The notes beneath the pieces are model-generated. The model did not search any database. It was not told the DNA's origin and saw only the letters and a program-made list of their open reading frames with translations. From positions 4,492,198-4,556,197 of the forward strand of contig NZ_CM001441.1 in NCBI RefSeq assembly GCF_000244895.1: 64,000 nt of DNA. Direction: 5' to 3'. The position numbers and the translations under genes were made by a program. Below, piece by piece: positions 52,543 through 62,262 of this stretch (within the stretch, counting starts at the first letter, position 1; every line of letters begins with the position of its first letter). Source of the stretch: Desulfosporosinus youngiae DSM 17734 (lineage in GTDB: Bacteria; Bacillota; Desulfitobacteriia; Desulfitobacteriales; Desulfitobacteriaceae).

Positions 52543-53403
52543 CTATGCTGTTTGCTGACCGCTTTTAATCGCAATAGTTTTAAACAGATCCTCTTTTGAT
52601 TTCGGCAAAGGGGCCGAAGGAAGCAGCCATCCTTTTTTGACCAACTCAATATGTGTCTCAATCAGCCAGGGAATTGTCAAATCGGCACGCTGCACAATTT
52701 CCGGCTGCAAAAATAATTCGCCGGGTAATCCTTGAGCAATGATCTCCCCACGGTACATAATGACTAACCTATCTGCCCAGCTATATGCCAGATCGACATC
52801 ATGAGTCGATAGAATCATAGTCTTGCCTTGATCACTTAACTTATCCAAAAGCTGCATGAACTCTTGTGAGTGACGAGGGTCCATTCCGGCGGTTGGTTCA
52901 TCAAAAATAATGACTTCCGGCTCCATAGCCAGAACCCCCGCAATCGAAACACGTTTTTTCTGCCCATAGCTTAATAAATGCGTAGGCTTATCCTGAAGGT
53001 CTTTAGTCTCTGTATCTACCAGAGCCCGTTCAACTCTCTCAATGACTTTTTCTTCTGAAAGTCCGAGATTGAGCGGACCAAAGGAGATGTCCTGATAAAC
53101 ACTGGCGGAAAATAATTGACTATCAGGATCTTGGAAGACTATTCCTACGTTTTTGCGTAATTCTATTAACGCTTTGTTTTTGTAGGAAATCTCCTCTCCC
53201 CGATATTTAATACACCCTGAATCCGGACGATATGTTCCGTTCAATTGCATAAATAAGGTGGATTTTCCCGCCCCGTTTGAACCCAAAATAGCTAACTTTT
53301 CACCCTTTATAATCGGTAAATTAACTTTGCGTAAAGCATTTGTACCGTCTGGATAGGAATACTCTAAATTAACTACTTCTAGTATGCACTTAGACAAACG
53401 CAT
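52543..53403 (-). CDS. cbiO: cobalt ECF transporter ATPase
   Basis: A 286-aa ATPase with Walker A GSNGAGKST, Q-loop VFQDPDSQLFSASV, signature LSYGQKKRV, Walker B VIIFDEPTAGMDP and switch STHDVDL. ATG 53403 follows GGAGG and overlaps the stop codon of a 42-codon ORF upstream (TAATG). It should drive uptake through the CbiM/CbiN/CbiQ complex, but a full cbiQ is missing from the operon. Confidence 0.92.
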   Translation of the reverse strand: MRLSKCILEVVNLEYSYPDGTNALRKVNLPIIKGEKLAILGSNGAGKSTLFMQLNGTYRPDSGCIKYRGEEISYKNKALIELRKNVGIVFQDPDSQLFSASVYQDISFGPLNLGLSEEKVIERVERALVDTETKDLQDKPTHLLSYGQKKRVSIAGVLAMEPEVIIFDEPTAGMDPRHSQEFMQLLDKLSDQGKTMILSTHDVDLAYSWADRLVIMYRGEIIAQGLPGELFLQPEIVQRADLTIPWLIETHIELVKKGWLLPSAPLPKSKEDLFKTIAIKSGQQTA

Positions 53404-53591
53404 TACCTCCAAAGCAAATTTAAAACGATCAGGGGAATCCCGATTATTATTATAACAAGATAATTTATAAGATCAACGGGGTATTTCGGGGTCGGGCACC
53501 TTGATTTCTCCGTAGAACACCGTTCTGACATAGAATAATACCTATAATCATAGTCACAATTGCAATAAAGTTTTTTCCGAAGGGTGAGCGT
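53403..53591 (-). pseudogene. cbiQ: probable remnant of cbiQ
   Basis: A cbiQ gene of about 250 codons is expected between cbiN and cbiO; only 190 bp are present. One 42-codon ORF here (53403-53531) ends KYPVDLINYLVIIIIGIPLI, which resembles the last membrane helix of CbiQ. Another frame upstream reads SPFGKNFIAIVTMIIGIIL, like an early helix. The simplest reading is an internal deletion leaving both ends out of frame. Alternatively the 42-aa ORF could be an expressed small membrane protein, since its stop overlaps the cbiO ATG. Confidence 0.4.
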
Positions 53592-53882
53592 TTAATCCCT
53601 CTTACTCAAACTATGTTTACCCTTTGACAGCCCAATATAATAAAAGACAAATCCACTCCCGATCGCAGCCTGCAAAGCAAACAATAAGGATTCAATTTCA
53701 CCGCTGGGCGGTTCCCAAAATGATTCAAACCAAGGGGTATAGTCAGCGTTAAGCTCCGTGATCGCTTCTGATGCCTCACCATCGGCACCGCCAAATTCTG
53801 CATCCTTTGCTACAAAAAGAGGGACGACTGCTAATAAGACTACAAATAATAGAATTATCATGTTCTTGGTAAAGAGTTTCAT
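53592..53882 (-). CDS. cbiN: cobalt transport protein CbiN
   Basis: A 96-aa protein with two membrane helices (about 8-25 and 65-85) and a middle extracellular loop containing [20 protein letters not shown] and [20 protein letters not shown], the normal CbiN signature. It works with CbiM in cobalt capture. The start overlaps the cbiM stop by 4 bp. Confidence 0.92.
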   Translation of the reverse strand: MKLFTKNMIILLFVVLLAVVPLFVAKDAEFGGADGEASEAITELNADYTPWFESFWEPPSGEIESLLFALQAAIGSGFVFYYIGLSKGKHSLSKRD

Positions 53883-54667
53883 GCTTTAACCCCCCGTTTA
53901 ATGGAAGATACGGCCTTGCCTGTAAATGCGGTTAAAACCTGCAAGTCCTTTTGGCTATAAACCATGAGAATATTAAACACCATTACCGTAAGCAGACCTT
54001 CGCTAATCGCTAAAGGAACCTGAGTGACTGCAAAAATGCCCATGAATTTAAGGATAGCGGCACTCACTCCACCTGAAGCCGCCGGAAACGCAAGACCTAA
54101 CTGAATGGAGGTTGTTACGTAGGTCATTAAATTTCCTAAGCTTGCTGCCGTAAAGATCGAGAGCCATTGGGGTGCCCCCAGTTTTTTCAGGCCTTTGTAA
54201 ACACCATATGAGACAAAAGGGCCTACTATTCCCATTGAAAAGGTGTTTGCTCCTAAGGTCGTTATTCCCCCATGGGCCAGCAAAAGAGCCTGGAAGATTA
54301 AGACTATCATTCCTAAAACGGTCATAGCCGCAGGTCCAAATAGAATGGCGCCTAAGCCGACACCTGTAGGGTGAGAGCAGCTGCCGGTAACTGACGGAAT
54401 CTTTAAAGCGGATAGAACAAAAGCAAATGCCCCTGCCATCCCAAGCAGCATCTTCAAATTCGGATGGAGTGCCAGTGTTTTTTTAATGGAGCGTACTCCT
54501 GCAATAACAAAAGGTATCATAGCGATCCACCAGAAGGCGGCCCAGTTAAACGGTAAGAATCCCTCCATGATATGCATACCATAAGCGTTATCCGGGAAGA
54601 AGATGTATACAGCCATAACATAGATCATCAGTAAACCGATATTTTTTATCTTAGGAAGACCTTTCAT
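53879..54667 (-). CDS. cbiM: cobalt transport protein CbiM
   Basis: A 262-aa membrane protein. An N-terminal signal-like segment is followed by [20 protein letters not shown]; in CbiM the freed N-terminal Met-His of this motif helps bind Co2+. About seven helices follow, including [20 protein letters not shown] and [20 protein letters not shown]. It is the substrate-specific component of the cobalt transporter and the first gene after the cobalamin riboswitch. Confidence 0.94.
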   Translation of the reverse strand: MKGLPKIKNIGLLMIYVMAVYIFFPDNAYGMHIMEGFLPFNWAAFWWIAMIPFVIAGVRSIKKTLALHPNLKMLLGMAGAFAFVLSALKIPSVTGSCSHPTGVGLGAILFGPAAMTVLGMIVLIFQALLLAHGGITTLGANTFSMGIVGPFVSYGVYKGLKKLGAPQWLSIFTAASLGNLMTYVTTSIQLGLAFPAASGGVSAAILKFMGIFAVTQVPLAISEGLLTVMVFNILMVYSQKDLQVLTAFTGKAVSSIKRGVKA

Positions 54668-54780
54668 ATCAACAACTCCTTTTTATGTTAGACACCAATA
54701 AAAATTAAGAATTTAGCAAACTGCCCAGATAAGCTTTACCTGCCACTATACTCTTTTCCACCTCTCCTTTCTAAAAATAA

Positions 54781-54832
54781 CGAGGCAACCAGTACATTAC
54801 TGTCTTTAGACAGTAATGTACTGGTTGCCTCG
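54781..54832 (-). terminator. terminator of the cobalamin riboswitch
   Basis: A 24-bp perfect stem, 54781-54804 with 54809-54832, starting CGAGGCAACC. On the minus strand it is followed by TTATTTTTAG. Likely the expression platform of the riboswitch, 110 bp upstream of cbiM. Confidence 0.85.
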
Positions 54833-55014
54833 AACTATACGGTCTTTTCCACTTTCAAGTCGCACTCGCATTTTGAAGCAGATCCCGCTTGAACAAGACA
54901 TCTACCCGCAGGTCGGTTTCCCTCAGGAAACCACTATTTATGTTATAAACAGTTAAAGCCCTCCACGATATGGAGGGCTTAATCGACAAAAACCCTGCCA
55001 CCCATCCATCGTGA

Positions 55015-55200
55015 GTTAAAGCAGACGAGCAGTCAGGTCTCCTGGCTTAGGTTCTTCGCCCATTGCCTCCTTCCCAAGTTTCCTCAGTGGATATGGCAAT
55101 AAGCTCCCCATTTACAGTGGCGGGACCGCGCCGGATTCACACCGGCTTCCCTGTCGAATTTTTCTTACACAGAAAAATTACTGGCTCGAAGTATTTACTT
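55015..55200 (-). promoter_or_regulatory. cobalamin (AdoCbl) riboswitch
   Basis: On the minus strand the conserved core GCCGGTGTGAATCCGGCGCG and CCCGCCACTG (55115-55149) and the B12 box AGCCAGGAGACCTGAC (55032-55047) are clear. High cobalamin should fold the aptamer and favour the downstream 24-bp terminator, reducing cobalt uptake. A further hairpin, AAGCCCTCC/GGAGGGCTT (54956-54980), lies between aptamer and terminator. Confidence 0.92.
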
Positions 55201-55259
55201 TTTATAAACTTAACATGAATGTTCTTCCTAGTCAAGCACAAGTTTTCCCAATTTAGCAA

Positions 55260-56924
55260 CTATTCAACCTCTTGAATAATCGGTAAGATCACAGGCCTGC
55301 GGCGGGTTTTTTCGTAAAAGTGCTTACTTAAAACCTCACGGATCTGGTTTTTTAAGACAGCCCATTCCGTAATACGATTCTCTCGGCAACGAGCCATGGT
55401 CTGCTTGATTTTTTGTTTAGCCTCATCTAGCATGGTCTCCGACTCACGAACATAAACAAACCCCCGCGTGACTACGTCCGGCCCTGCCACAATCGCCCCG
55501 CTCGCACGGCTTATTGTCATAACAACAATTAAAATTCCGTCTTGGGAGAGTTGCTTACGATCCCGCAGCACAATATTCCCGACATCCCCGATCCCTAAGC
55601 CATCGATCAAGACCTTGCCGGCCATAACCTTGCTGCCTAAAGCGGCACCATGTCGTGTAAACTCAACGACCCCACCATTTTCAGTGATAAAAATATTCTC
55701 TCTGGGGATACCAAGCTGCTCTGCTAATTGCGCATGTTTAATCAACATACGGTACTCCCCATGGACCGGCATAAAATACTGTGGACGGACCATACTTAGC
55801 ATTAACTTTTGCTCTTCTTGGCTCGCATGTCCGGATACGTGCATTCCTTCCGCTGATTCATAAATCACATTGGCACCCAGCTTGAATAATTGATCCACCG
55901 TTTTTGCTACAGATTTTTCATTACCCGGGATGGGGCTGGCGGAAATAATCACAGTGTCTCCCGGCTGAATCGCTACATGCCGATGGTCGTGGTTCGCCAT
56001 TCTAGTCAAGGCAGACATTGGTTCACCCTGACTTCCTGTCGTTAAAATACAGATTTGATTTCCTGGTAAGCCGATTATTTCATCGATATCCATTAAGGTT
56101 CCCTCGGGAATATCCAGATATCCTAATTCCTCGGCAATCCCTACTATGTTCACCATACTCCGTCCTACAACCGCAACTTTACGGTTTGTATTTACAGCCG
56201 CAGTGATAGCCTGCTGGAGCCGGTAGACGTTTGAAGCAAAACTAGCGAGAATGACACGATCCTTAGCGTTACGAAACGCTTCATCAATCATTTCTCCAAC
56301 ATGACTCTCTGAAGGCGTAAATCCCGCTCTTTCTACATTTGTACTGTCTGAAAGTAAACACAAGACTCCTTTATCTCCTAGTTCAGAGAACTTATGAATG
56401 TCTAGTATTTCTCCTGAAACAGGCGTATGATCTAATTTAAAGTCCCCTGTCACAACAATCGTGCCTAGAGGGGAATGGATAGCGATTGATACCGAATCCG
56501 GTATACTATGGTTGACACGAATAAATTCAATGCGAAAAACTCCGAGCTTAATGACATCCCGTGGCTGTACAACGGTTGCTTGGATATTGGGTAAGTTATT
56601 TTCTTTCATCTTGGATTGTATGATACCCAAAGTCAAACGAGTTCCAAAAACGGGCACATCCACATCTCTCAGCAAATATGGCAATGCACCGATATGATCT
56701 TCATGTCCATGAGTGAGCAATATGCCTAAAAGCATTTCCTTGTGTTCAATTAAGTAAGTGTAATCCGGTATTACAATATCAATTCCGAGCATGTCTTCAT
56801 CCGGAAAGGCTAATCCGGCATCCACAACGACCATTTGATTATCATAGCGAATCACTGTCATGTTCTTTCCAATTTCACCAAGCCCGCCCAAGGGAATAAT
56901 TTGCAGTTTGTGTTCTTTTGGCAA
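55260..56924 (-). CDS. rnj: ribonuclease J
   Basis: A 554-aa metallo-beta-lactamase/beta-CASP RNase. The Zn site is THGHEDHIGALPYLL, the N-terminus is IIPLGGLGEIGKNMTVIRYD, and the beta-CASP part includes GMHVSGHASQEEQK and FMPVHGEYRMLIKHAQLAEQ. It acts as an endo- and 5'-3' exonuclease in mRNA turnover. TTG start (56924) after GGAGGTGG. A strong promoter lies about 190 bp upstream, implying a long 5' leader. Only one RNase J is in the window, so J1 versus J2 is not assigned. Confidence 0.93.
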   Translation of the reverse strand: MPKEHKLQIIPLGGLGEIGKNMTVIRYDNQMVVVDAGLAFPDEDMLGIDIVIPDYTYLIEHKEMLLGILLTHGHEDHIGALPYLLRDVDVPVFGTRLTLGIIQSKMKENNLPNIQATVVQPRDVIKLGVFRIEFIRVNHSIPDSVSIAIHSPLGTIVVTGDFKLDHTPVSGEILDIHKFSELGDKGVLCLLSDSTNVERAGFTPSESHVGEMIDEAFRNAKDRVILASFASNVYRLQQAITAAVNTNRKVAVVGRSMVNIVGIAEELGYLDIPEGTLMDIDEIIGLPGNQICILTTGSQGEPMSALTRMANHDHRHVAIQPGDTVIISASPIPGNEKSVAKTVDQLFKLGANVIYESAEGMHVSGHASQEEQKLMLSMVRPQYFMPVHGEYRMLIKHAQLAEQLGIPRENIFITENGGVVEFTRHGAALGSKVMAGKVLIDGLGIGDVGNIVLRDRKQLSQDGILIVVMTISRASGAIVAGPDVVTRGFVYVRESETMLDEAKQKIKQTMARCRENRITEWAVLKNQIREVLSKHFYEKTRRRPVILPIIQEVE

Positions 56925-57110
56925 TCTAAATCCACCTCCTATTTTTTCTATCTCTTGTGCCTATATAGCTACGGGGTCCCCCGTGGTTTCTTCGAAGATA
57001 AAATAAAGCAACAAAAAGACGCGAAATAACAAAACGAACACAATGACGCCCAGTATTCGCCAGTACTTCGATAATCATCTATGAAACTAGCCGCACAATA
57101 AAGATACTAC

Positions 57111-57139
57111 ATTATAGCGCGAAAAACGAAGGCTTGCAA
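57111..57139 (-). promoter_or_regulatory. promoter of the RNase J gene
   Basis: Minus strand: TTGCAA (57134-57139), 17 bp, TATAAT (57111-57116). It implies a leader of about 180 nt, within which a short stem CGGGG/CCCCG occurs near 56973-56984; otherwise I see nothing in 56925-57110. Confidence 0.65.
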
Positions 57140-57253
57140 GTTAGTTCGTATTCACGCAAACCCCCCGAATTACCTATTTTGACATGGATCATGCATTAAA
57201 AACTATAATTCGGGAACTATAGCCTTAATGTTGCTAGAAAGGTGGAAATAGTC

Positions 57254-57391
57254 ATGACCAATGTTGTATGTTCTGCAACCCAATGTAATCATAACGAGGA
57301 TGGACACTGTCAGCTAGAGACATTAAGTGTTACATCCAGCTTAATGGATCGTGAGGCCGAATGTGCTTTTTACGAACCCGGAAATAAATAA
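57254..57391 (+). CDS. DUF1540 mini-protein (45 aa)
   Basis: A 45-aa ORF below usual ORF-size limits: ATG 57254 after AAAGGTGGAAA, ending TAA. Its cysteines are spaced as in DUF1540 proteins: VVCSATQCNHNEDGHCQLE and then REAECAFYEP near the C-terminus, giving four Cys plus His. These small proteins are common in Clostridia and are thought to bind a metal such as zinc; the function is not established. It is followed by a strong terminator, so it is transcribed alone. Confidence 0.82.
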   Translation: MTNVVCSATQCNHNEDGHCQLETLSVTSSLMDREAECAFYEPGNK

Positions 57392-57414
57392 GTTTGAAGA
57401 CTGTCTCTTCTCTG

Positions 57415-57456
57415 ATATAAGTCATCACTTCTTTAGGTGATGACTTATATTATTTT
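57415..57456 (+). terminator. terminator of the DUF1540 gene
   Basis: ATATAAGTCATCAC (57415-57428) and GTGATGACTTATAT (57437-57450), 14-bp stem, 8-nt loop, then TATTTT. Confidence 0.8.
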
Positions 57457-57545
57457 GAAGCAGGAATTTCGCAGCGGCTAGAGAATACTATCTTAATATA
57501 AAAAATATTCAAATATTAATATTTATGATGTGGGGGTAGTAGAGA

Positions 57546-58064
57546 ATGTTAAACTCTAAGGAAGACCTTACCAGAGATCAGGCTCTAGACCTATTGGAAG
57601 ACTTTGCCGTACGTTGGCTGGCTCACGATGGATTATGGTTCCAAGCCATTGAAAAAAAGAGAGGTCTTGAAGAAGCTGTCGAGCTTGATATTGAGGCGTG
57701 GAAGATCTTTACCGTCTTAGAAGCTAAACGCATTATGAAGTTTCTTGGCTTACCTAAGGATGGAGGGCTTGATGCCTTGGAAAGAGCTTTAAAATTCAGA
57801 CTTTATGCCTTTATTAATGTGCAGGAATGCTCAAGGCCTGATGCCCATACTTTGATTTTTAAAATGAAAGACTGCCGGGTTCAATCCGCCCGCAAACGAA
57901 AGAATATGCCTGATCATCCTTGTAAGCCTGTGGGAGAGGTAGAATATTCTTTATTTGCTTCAACAATTGACTCGCGGATTAAGACAAGCTGCATCGCTTG
58001 TCCTCCGGATCCTCATCCCGAAGAATTCTATTGCGGCTGGGAGTTTACCCTTAACGATGCATAA
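57546..58064 (+). CDS. DUF6125-like protein
   Basis: A 172-aa soluble protein: helical N-terminal half (LEDFAVRWLAHDGLWFQAIE) and a cysteine-rich end with KDCRVQSARKRKNMPDHPCK and CIACPPDPHPEEFYCGWEF. The pattern resembles the DUF6125/L-2-amino-thiazoline-like group of anaerobes. The cysteine cluster could bind a metal. GGGGG lies before the ATG. It stands alone, convergent with dapA. Confidence 0.65.
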   Translation: MLNSKEDLTRDQALDLLEDFAVRWLAHDGLWFQAIEKKRGLEEAVELDIEAWKIFTVLEAKRIMKFLGLPKDGGLDALERALKFRLYAFINVQECSRPDAHTLIFKMKDCRVQSARKRKNMPDHPCKPVGEVEYSLFASTIDSRIKTSCIACPPDPHPEEFYCGWEFTLNDA

Positions 58065-58076
58065 TCAAAAATGATA

Positions 58077-58106
58077 AAGAACCTCTGCCTCAGCAGGGGT
58101 TCTTTA
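58077..58106. terminator. terminator between convergent genes
   Basis: AAAGAACCTCTGC (58077-58089), CTCA, GCAGGGGTTCTTT (58094-58106), one G-T pair. It sits between the DUF6125-like gene and dapA. Confidence 0.75.
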
Positions 58107-58121
58107 TGGTCTCACAGACTC

Positions 58122-59078
58122 TTAGACAATTGGTTGACTAGGTTTTCCGGAAGCAACCTTCAATTCGGATACCACTTGTGCCTGAGTTCTATTATTTACC
58201 TGTAAGGATTTAGCACTTTTCAAAAGATCCTGCAAAAATCTTATCTCTTCACTCGTTGCCTCAACTAGGGGCAGACGAACTCCACCCGCTTTAATCCCGA
58301 TCATATTCATGATGGCTTTAATGGGAACGGGATTTGAGGTTACAAATATACCTTTGAAGATTGGATAGAGTTCCAGATGCCATTTTGTTGCCAGTGCTGT
58401 ATCCCCATCAAACCATGCATTCACCATGGCTTTCATCTCATCTCCAATTATATGGGCTGCTACGCTGACGATTCCGCTACACCCTAAGGCCAGCATAGGT
58501 AAGGTCATAGAATCGTCTCCGCTGTATACCGCAAACTCAGACGGTAACAACCGCTTAAGCTCACTGACTTGATCCAGAGAACCTGCGGCTTCCTTTAAAG
58601 CGACTATATTAGGGATTTCTGACAACCTTTTTACAGTCTCAGGCAATAGATTAGCTGAGGTTCTGCCAGGTACATTGTAAAGCATTAACGGTAAGGTTGT
58701 CGCCTCTCCAATCGCCTTAAAGTGCTGGTACATTCCCTCTTGGGAAGGCTTATTGTAATAGGGTACAACTGCCATCACTCCGTCTACACCCGTTGTTGCC
58801 GCCATACGGGCAAGTGAAATACTGGAACTCGTCGAATTCGACCCAATTCCTGCAATCACAGTTGCTTTCGATCCTACAGCATCTTTAATCACCTTGAAAA
58901 GCTTCACTTTTTCCTCAGCGGTTACAGTAGGAGATTCGCCTGTCGTACCACAAACGACAACCCCATCTGATCCGTGGCCGATTAAATACTGGGCTAAGCG
59001 AACAGCTTCCCGATAATCTACCTCTAACGCTTCATTCATGGGAGTTACCATGGCTGTCAAGATTCTTCCAAAAGACAT
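58122..59078 (-). CDS. dapA: 4-hydroxy-tetrahydrodipicolinate synthase
   Basis: A 318-aa enzyme condensing pyruvate with aspartate semialdehyde. The class I aldolase landmarks are [37 protein letters not shown] (Tyr) and [14 protein letters not shown], whose Lys forms the Schiff base. I start at ATG 59078, spaced 8 nt from AGGA, to give [13 protein letters not shown]; an in-frame ATG upstream is possible. It is the last gene of the dap/spoVF operon. Confidence 0.92.
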   Translation of the reverse strand: MSFGRILTAMVTPMNEALEVDYREAVRLAQYLIGHGSDGVVVCGTTGESPTVTAEEKVKLFKVIKDAVGSKATVIAGIGSNSTSSSISLARMAATTGVDGVMAVVPYYNKPSQEGMYQHFKAIGEATTLPLMLYNVPGRTSANLLPETVKRLSEIPNIVALKEAAGSLDQVSELKRLLPSEFAVYSGDDSMTLPMLALGCSGIVSVAAHIIGDEMKAMVNAWFDGDTALATKWHLELYPIFKGIFVTSNPVPIKAIMNMIGIKAGGVRLPLVEATSEEIRFLQDLLKSAKSLQVNNRTQAQVVSELKVASGKPSQPIV

Positions 59079-59113
59079 CTCTCTCATCCTTTCTTCCCAC
59101 ATCCAGATTACCC

Positions 59114-60340
59114 CTATATATCTAACTTGAACTTCTTGTGTAAAGCTTGTACTGCAGTCACCATGTCACCTTGATGAACTAATACCCAAATGGTAGTATG
59201 CGAGTCGGCCGATTGCAGGATAGTCACCCCGGCATCTGAGAGCGCTTCAACCATATCTGCCATAACCCCTGGAACACCAGCTATTCCAGCTCCTACTATG
59301 GATACTTTTGCACAACTGGGTACAACCTCTGGTTCAAAGTCCATATTCTGTAATATTTTCACTGCTTTTGCTGCAACCTCATCTGAAATCGTATAAAGCA
59401 CTGCCTCTGGTTGCACACTGATAAAATCGACACTTATATCTGCTAAAGCCATTGCTTTGAAAATCCGCTTGTCTGTAAGCTGTTTATTCGTAGGATCTGT
59501 CGTTAAAATCCGTAATTGCGTAACATTTGGTGTATGAGCAATTCCCGCAATGATTCGGTCATTAGTAATATCTGTTCCTACTTCCCGATCGGGATGTATG
59601 TTGGTAACCAAGGTCCCTGGAGCAGTAGAAAACGTTGATTTTATTCTCAGCGGGATATTCCGCTGCATTGCTATTTCCACAGCACGTGGATGTATGACTT
59701 TGGCCCCTTGATAAGCCAATTGACATATTTCGTTATAGGTAACCGTATCTAAAATTCGTGCATTGTCTACAATCCTGGGATCTGCCGTCATGATCCCTTC
59801 CACATCGGTATAGATATCGATAGATTCTGCCTCAAGGGCAACCCCTAATGCCGAAGCAGTGGTATCGCTTCCTCCCCGTCCAAGGGTTGTAATTTGACCG
59901 CCTTCGGTAACTCCCTGGAATCCTGTCACGACAACCACATTACCTTCAGCCAATGGCTCTAAAATGCGTCCGGGCTCTACTCGGATAATTCGTGCATCTC
60001 CAAAATCATCATTCGTAATAATTCCTGCTTGCCCGCCTGTTAAGAGGACCGCTTTGAAACCAAGGCTATTTAAGGTGCTTACCAAGACGGTTCCTGAGAT
60101 CACTTCCCCACAACTCATGAGAAGATCCAACTCGCGTTTGGGTAAATCCGGATGTATTCCTTTGACCATATTTAAAAAGGTGTCCGTCGCGTAAGGGTCT
60201 CCAGAACGCCCGATAGCTGAAACCACAATAACTGGCGAATATCCCTCTTGAACGGCCTCTGAAACTTTGGAAACCACCTGAGTTCGCCGCTCTTCTGTAG
60301 CCAGGGAGGTACCGCCAAACTTCTGTACTAGAACTCTCAA
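59114..60340 (-). CDS. lysC: aspartate kinase
   Basis: A 408-aa aspartokinase with the N-terminal motif [16 protein letters not shown], the catalytic [19 protein letters not shown], and two C-terminal ACT domains (about 265-400) that bind an effector amino acid. TTG start at 60340, 8 nt after GGGGGG. By its place in the spoVF operon it corresponds to the DapG-type enzyme of Bacillus, which supplies aspartyl phosphate for diaminopimelate and dipicolinate. Confidence 0.93.
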   Translation of the reverse strand: MRVLVQKFGGTSLATEERRTQVVSKVSEAVQEGYSPVIVVSAIGRSGDPYATDTFLNMVKGIHPDLPKRELDLLMSCGEVISGTVLVSTLNSLGFKAVLLTGGQAGIITNDDFGDARIIRVEPGRILEPLAEGNVVVVTGFQGVTEGGQITTLGRGGSDTTASALGVALEAESIDIYTDVEGIMTADPRIVDNARILDTVTYNEICQLAYQGAKVIHPRAVEIAMQRNIPLRIKSTFSTAPGTLVTNIHPDREVGTDITNDRIIAGIAHTPNVTQLRILTTDPTNKQLTDKRIFKAMALADISVDFISVQPEAVLYTISDEVAAKAVKILQNMDFEPEVVPSCAKVSIVGAGIAGVPGVMADMVEALSDAGVTILQSADSHTTIWVLVHQGDMVTAVQALHKKFKLDI

Positions 60341-60361
60341 TTCCCTTACCCCCCTTTTCAT

Positions 60362-60395
60362 GGTTCGAGGTTCGTGGTTCGAACCTCGAACTCAA
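60362..60395. repeat. TTCGAGG-type short repeat
   Basis: GGTTCGAGGTTCGTGGTTCG followed by AACCTCGAAC forms overlapping inverted and direct repeats. Similar sequences are inside the leuA T-box leader (40283-40360). The 236 bp between lysC and asd hold no gene I can support. Confidence 0.55.
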
Positions 60396-60576
60396 ACTTC
60401 TAATCTCTAAGTTTTATCGTTCACTTCAATCCTTGATCATCATACGATACAATACTCAATCTTTGATCAACCAACTTCGGGCCTTAGCTTCCTAACTCAA
60501 TTTGTATAAATACGTACTTCGCTTGGGCCTCATCTTAATCATAGTCCTTAACCGCACTCAAAATCCCGAACCACGA

Positions 60577-61566
60577 TTAAAGTAGCAGTTCTGCTATTTG
60601 CACAGCGTTTGTAGCTGCACCTTTACGGATTTGATCCCCAACCACCCACATGTTCAATCCCTGGGCAATAGAGAAGTCTTTACGCAAACGTCCCACATAG
60701 ACTTCGTCTTTATCCGAGCTAAACCATGGCATGGGGTATTGATCCTTACCTGGATCATCGATCACTATGACTCCAGGAGCTTTGCTTAAGGCCTCCCGTA
60801 CTTCTGAAATACTGACTGGCCTATCCGTCTCCACATTAATGGATTCCGAATGACTTCGGAAAACAGGTACTCGAACTGTTGTGGCAGTAATGGCCATACT
60901 CGGTACATGAAAAATCTTCTGAGTCTCTTTAACCATTTTCCACTCTTCTTTGGTATAGTCGCCTTCTTGAAATACATCAATCCGAGGAACAAGGTTAAAA
61001 GCAATTTGATGAGGAAAGACGCCAGGTATTAGCTCCCCCCCCTGAGACCAGGCCTTAACTTGTTCGCCTAATTCTTCAATCCCTTCCCGCCCGGCTCCAG
61101 AAACAGCTTGATAAGTAGAAACTACCACACGGCGGATTCCCGCCAGATCATAAATTGGCTTAAGTGCCACTACCATAATGATCGTCGAACAATTAGGGTT
61201 GGCAATAATTCCTTTATGCCACTTTACATCTTCAGGATTAACTTCAGGTACGACAAGAGGCACTTCCGGATCAAGTCGGAAAGCGCTGCTATTATCAATT
61301 ACCACCGCTCCGCTGTCTACAGCAGAACGTGCATATTCTGTACTCGCCGATCCGCCGGCAAAGAGGGCAATGTCTATTCCTTTAAAACTCTCGTGGGTCG
61401 TCTCCTGAACCTCAAGTTCTTGACCCTGCCAGGTAATACGTTTTCCCGCAGAACGCTTCGACGCCAATAACCTCAGTTCACTCACCGGAAACTTACGCTC
61501 TTCCAGAATTTTAAGAAATTCTTGTCCTACTGCACCTGTGGCTCCAACAATTGCTACATTTGACAT
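60577..61566 (-). CDS. asd: aspartate-semialdehyde dehydrogenase
   Basis: A 329-aa NADPH-dependent enzyme reducing aspartyl phosphate. Landmarks: VAIVGATGAVGQEFLKILEE, GGSASTEYARSAVDSGAVVI, active-site Cys in IIANPNCSTIIMVVAL, and catalytic His region FRSHSESINVE. GGAGG precedes the ATG. Downstream lysC follows after a 236-bp gap with a short repeat, so it may have an additional promoter or processing site. Confidence 0.95.
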   Translation of the reverse strand: MSNVAIVGATGAVGQEFLKILEERKFPVSELRLLASKRSAGKRITWQGQELEVQETTHESFKGIDIALFAGGSASTEYARSAVDSGAVVIDNSSAFRLDPEVPLVVPEVNPEDVKWHKGIIANPNCSTIIMVVALKPIYDLAGIRRVVVSTYQAVSGAGREGIEELGEQVKAWSQGGELIPGVFPHQIAFNLVPRIDVFQEGDYTKEEWKMVKETQKIFHVPSMAITATTVRVPVFRSHSESINVETDRPVSISEVREALSKAPGVIVIDDPGKDQYPMPWFSSDKDEVYVGRLRKDFSIAQGLNMWVVGDQIRKGAATNAVQIAELLL

Positions 61567-61664
61567 TACTTATGTTCCTCCTTAATACTATTTATCTGGA
61601 ATCAAAAACTAGGTAGGGGGTGCCTTACTGTATGAGCAAGGCACCTTGTGCTGCTAAACAAAGA

Positions 61665-62258
61665 TCATTTTGCCAAATAATCTACTAATATCGGTTGAAT
61701 CTGTTTTCCAGCATAAGCCATGAGAATGGTATCCGGTATTTTATCCATATGTGCTACTAAAGAATTCGCTTTAGCTTCCGGATTATCTTGCCCAAACGGC
61801 ACCAAGTAAATATTTTTTGTGATGAGTAAGGTTCCAATATTTCGAGCATTTAATCCCAAACCATCATTGCTGGAAATTGCTAAAACTACCGGTTTTTGAT
61901 TTCGAAGATGAGATTTTACAGCCATGAGCACCGGAGTATCCGTAATTCCGTTAGCGAGTTTTGCCAACGTATTTCCGGTACATGGAGCAATCACGACACA
62001 ATCAAACATTTTAGTAGGTCCAATTGGCTCCGCTCCCTGAATCGTATGAATTATCTCTTTATGGGTAATTTCCTTAAATTGATTTTTCCAATCCTCAGCT
62101 TTACCAAATCGCGTATCCATTCTCTCTACGGAATAAGAGATAATTGGTGTCAATTCAGCACCTTCATCCACCAACAGTTTCATAACCCGGGTAACCTCAT
62201 GTATCGTACAGTGTGATCCTGTAATAGCAAACCCAATTTTCAACCCTGCAAACTTCAT
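61665..62258 (-). CDS. spoVFB: dipicolinate synthase subunit B
   Basis: A 197-aa flavoprotein of the SpoVFB/DpaB type: LKIGFAITGSHCTIHEVTRV, VVIAPCTGNTLAKLANGITD and PVLMAVKSHLRNQKPVVLAI. With SpoVFA it turns (hydroxy)tetrahydrodipicolinate into dipicolinic acid, which is stored with calcium in the spore core. GGAGGTG precedes the ATG. It is the clearest sign in this window that the organism forms heat-resistant endospores. Confidence 0.95.
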   Translation of the reverse strand: MKFAGLKIGFAITGSHCTIHEVTRVMKLLVDEGAELTPIISYSVERMDTRFGKAEDWKNQFKEITHKEIIHTIQGAEPIGPTKMFDCVVIAPCTGNTLAKLANGITDTPVLMAVKSHLRNQKPVVLAISSNDGLGLNARNIGTLLITKNIYLVPFGQDNPEAKANSLVAHMDKIPDTILMAYAGKQIQPILVDYLAK

Positions 62259-62262
62259 CCCT

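Noticed and set aside
57179-57209. TTGACA and TATAAT before the DUF1540 gene.
   Set aside because: Spacing is 19 bp; possible but too long to call a promoter confidently.
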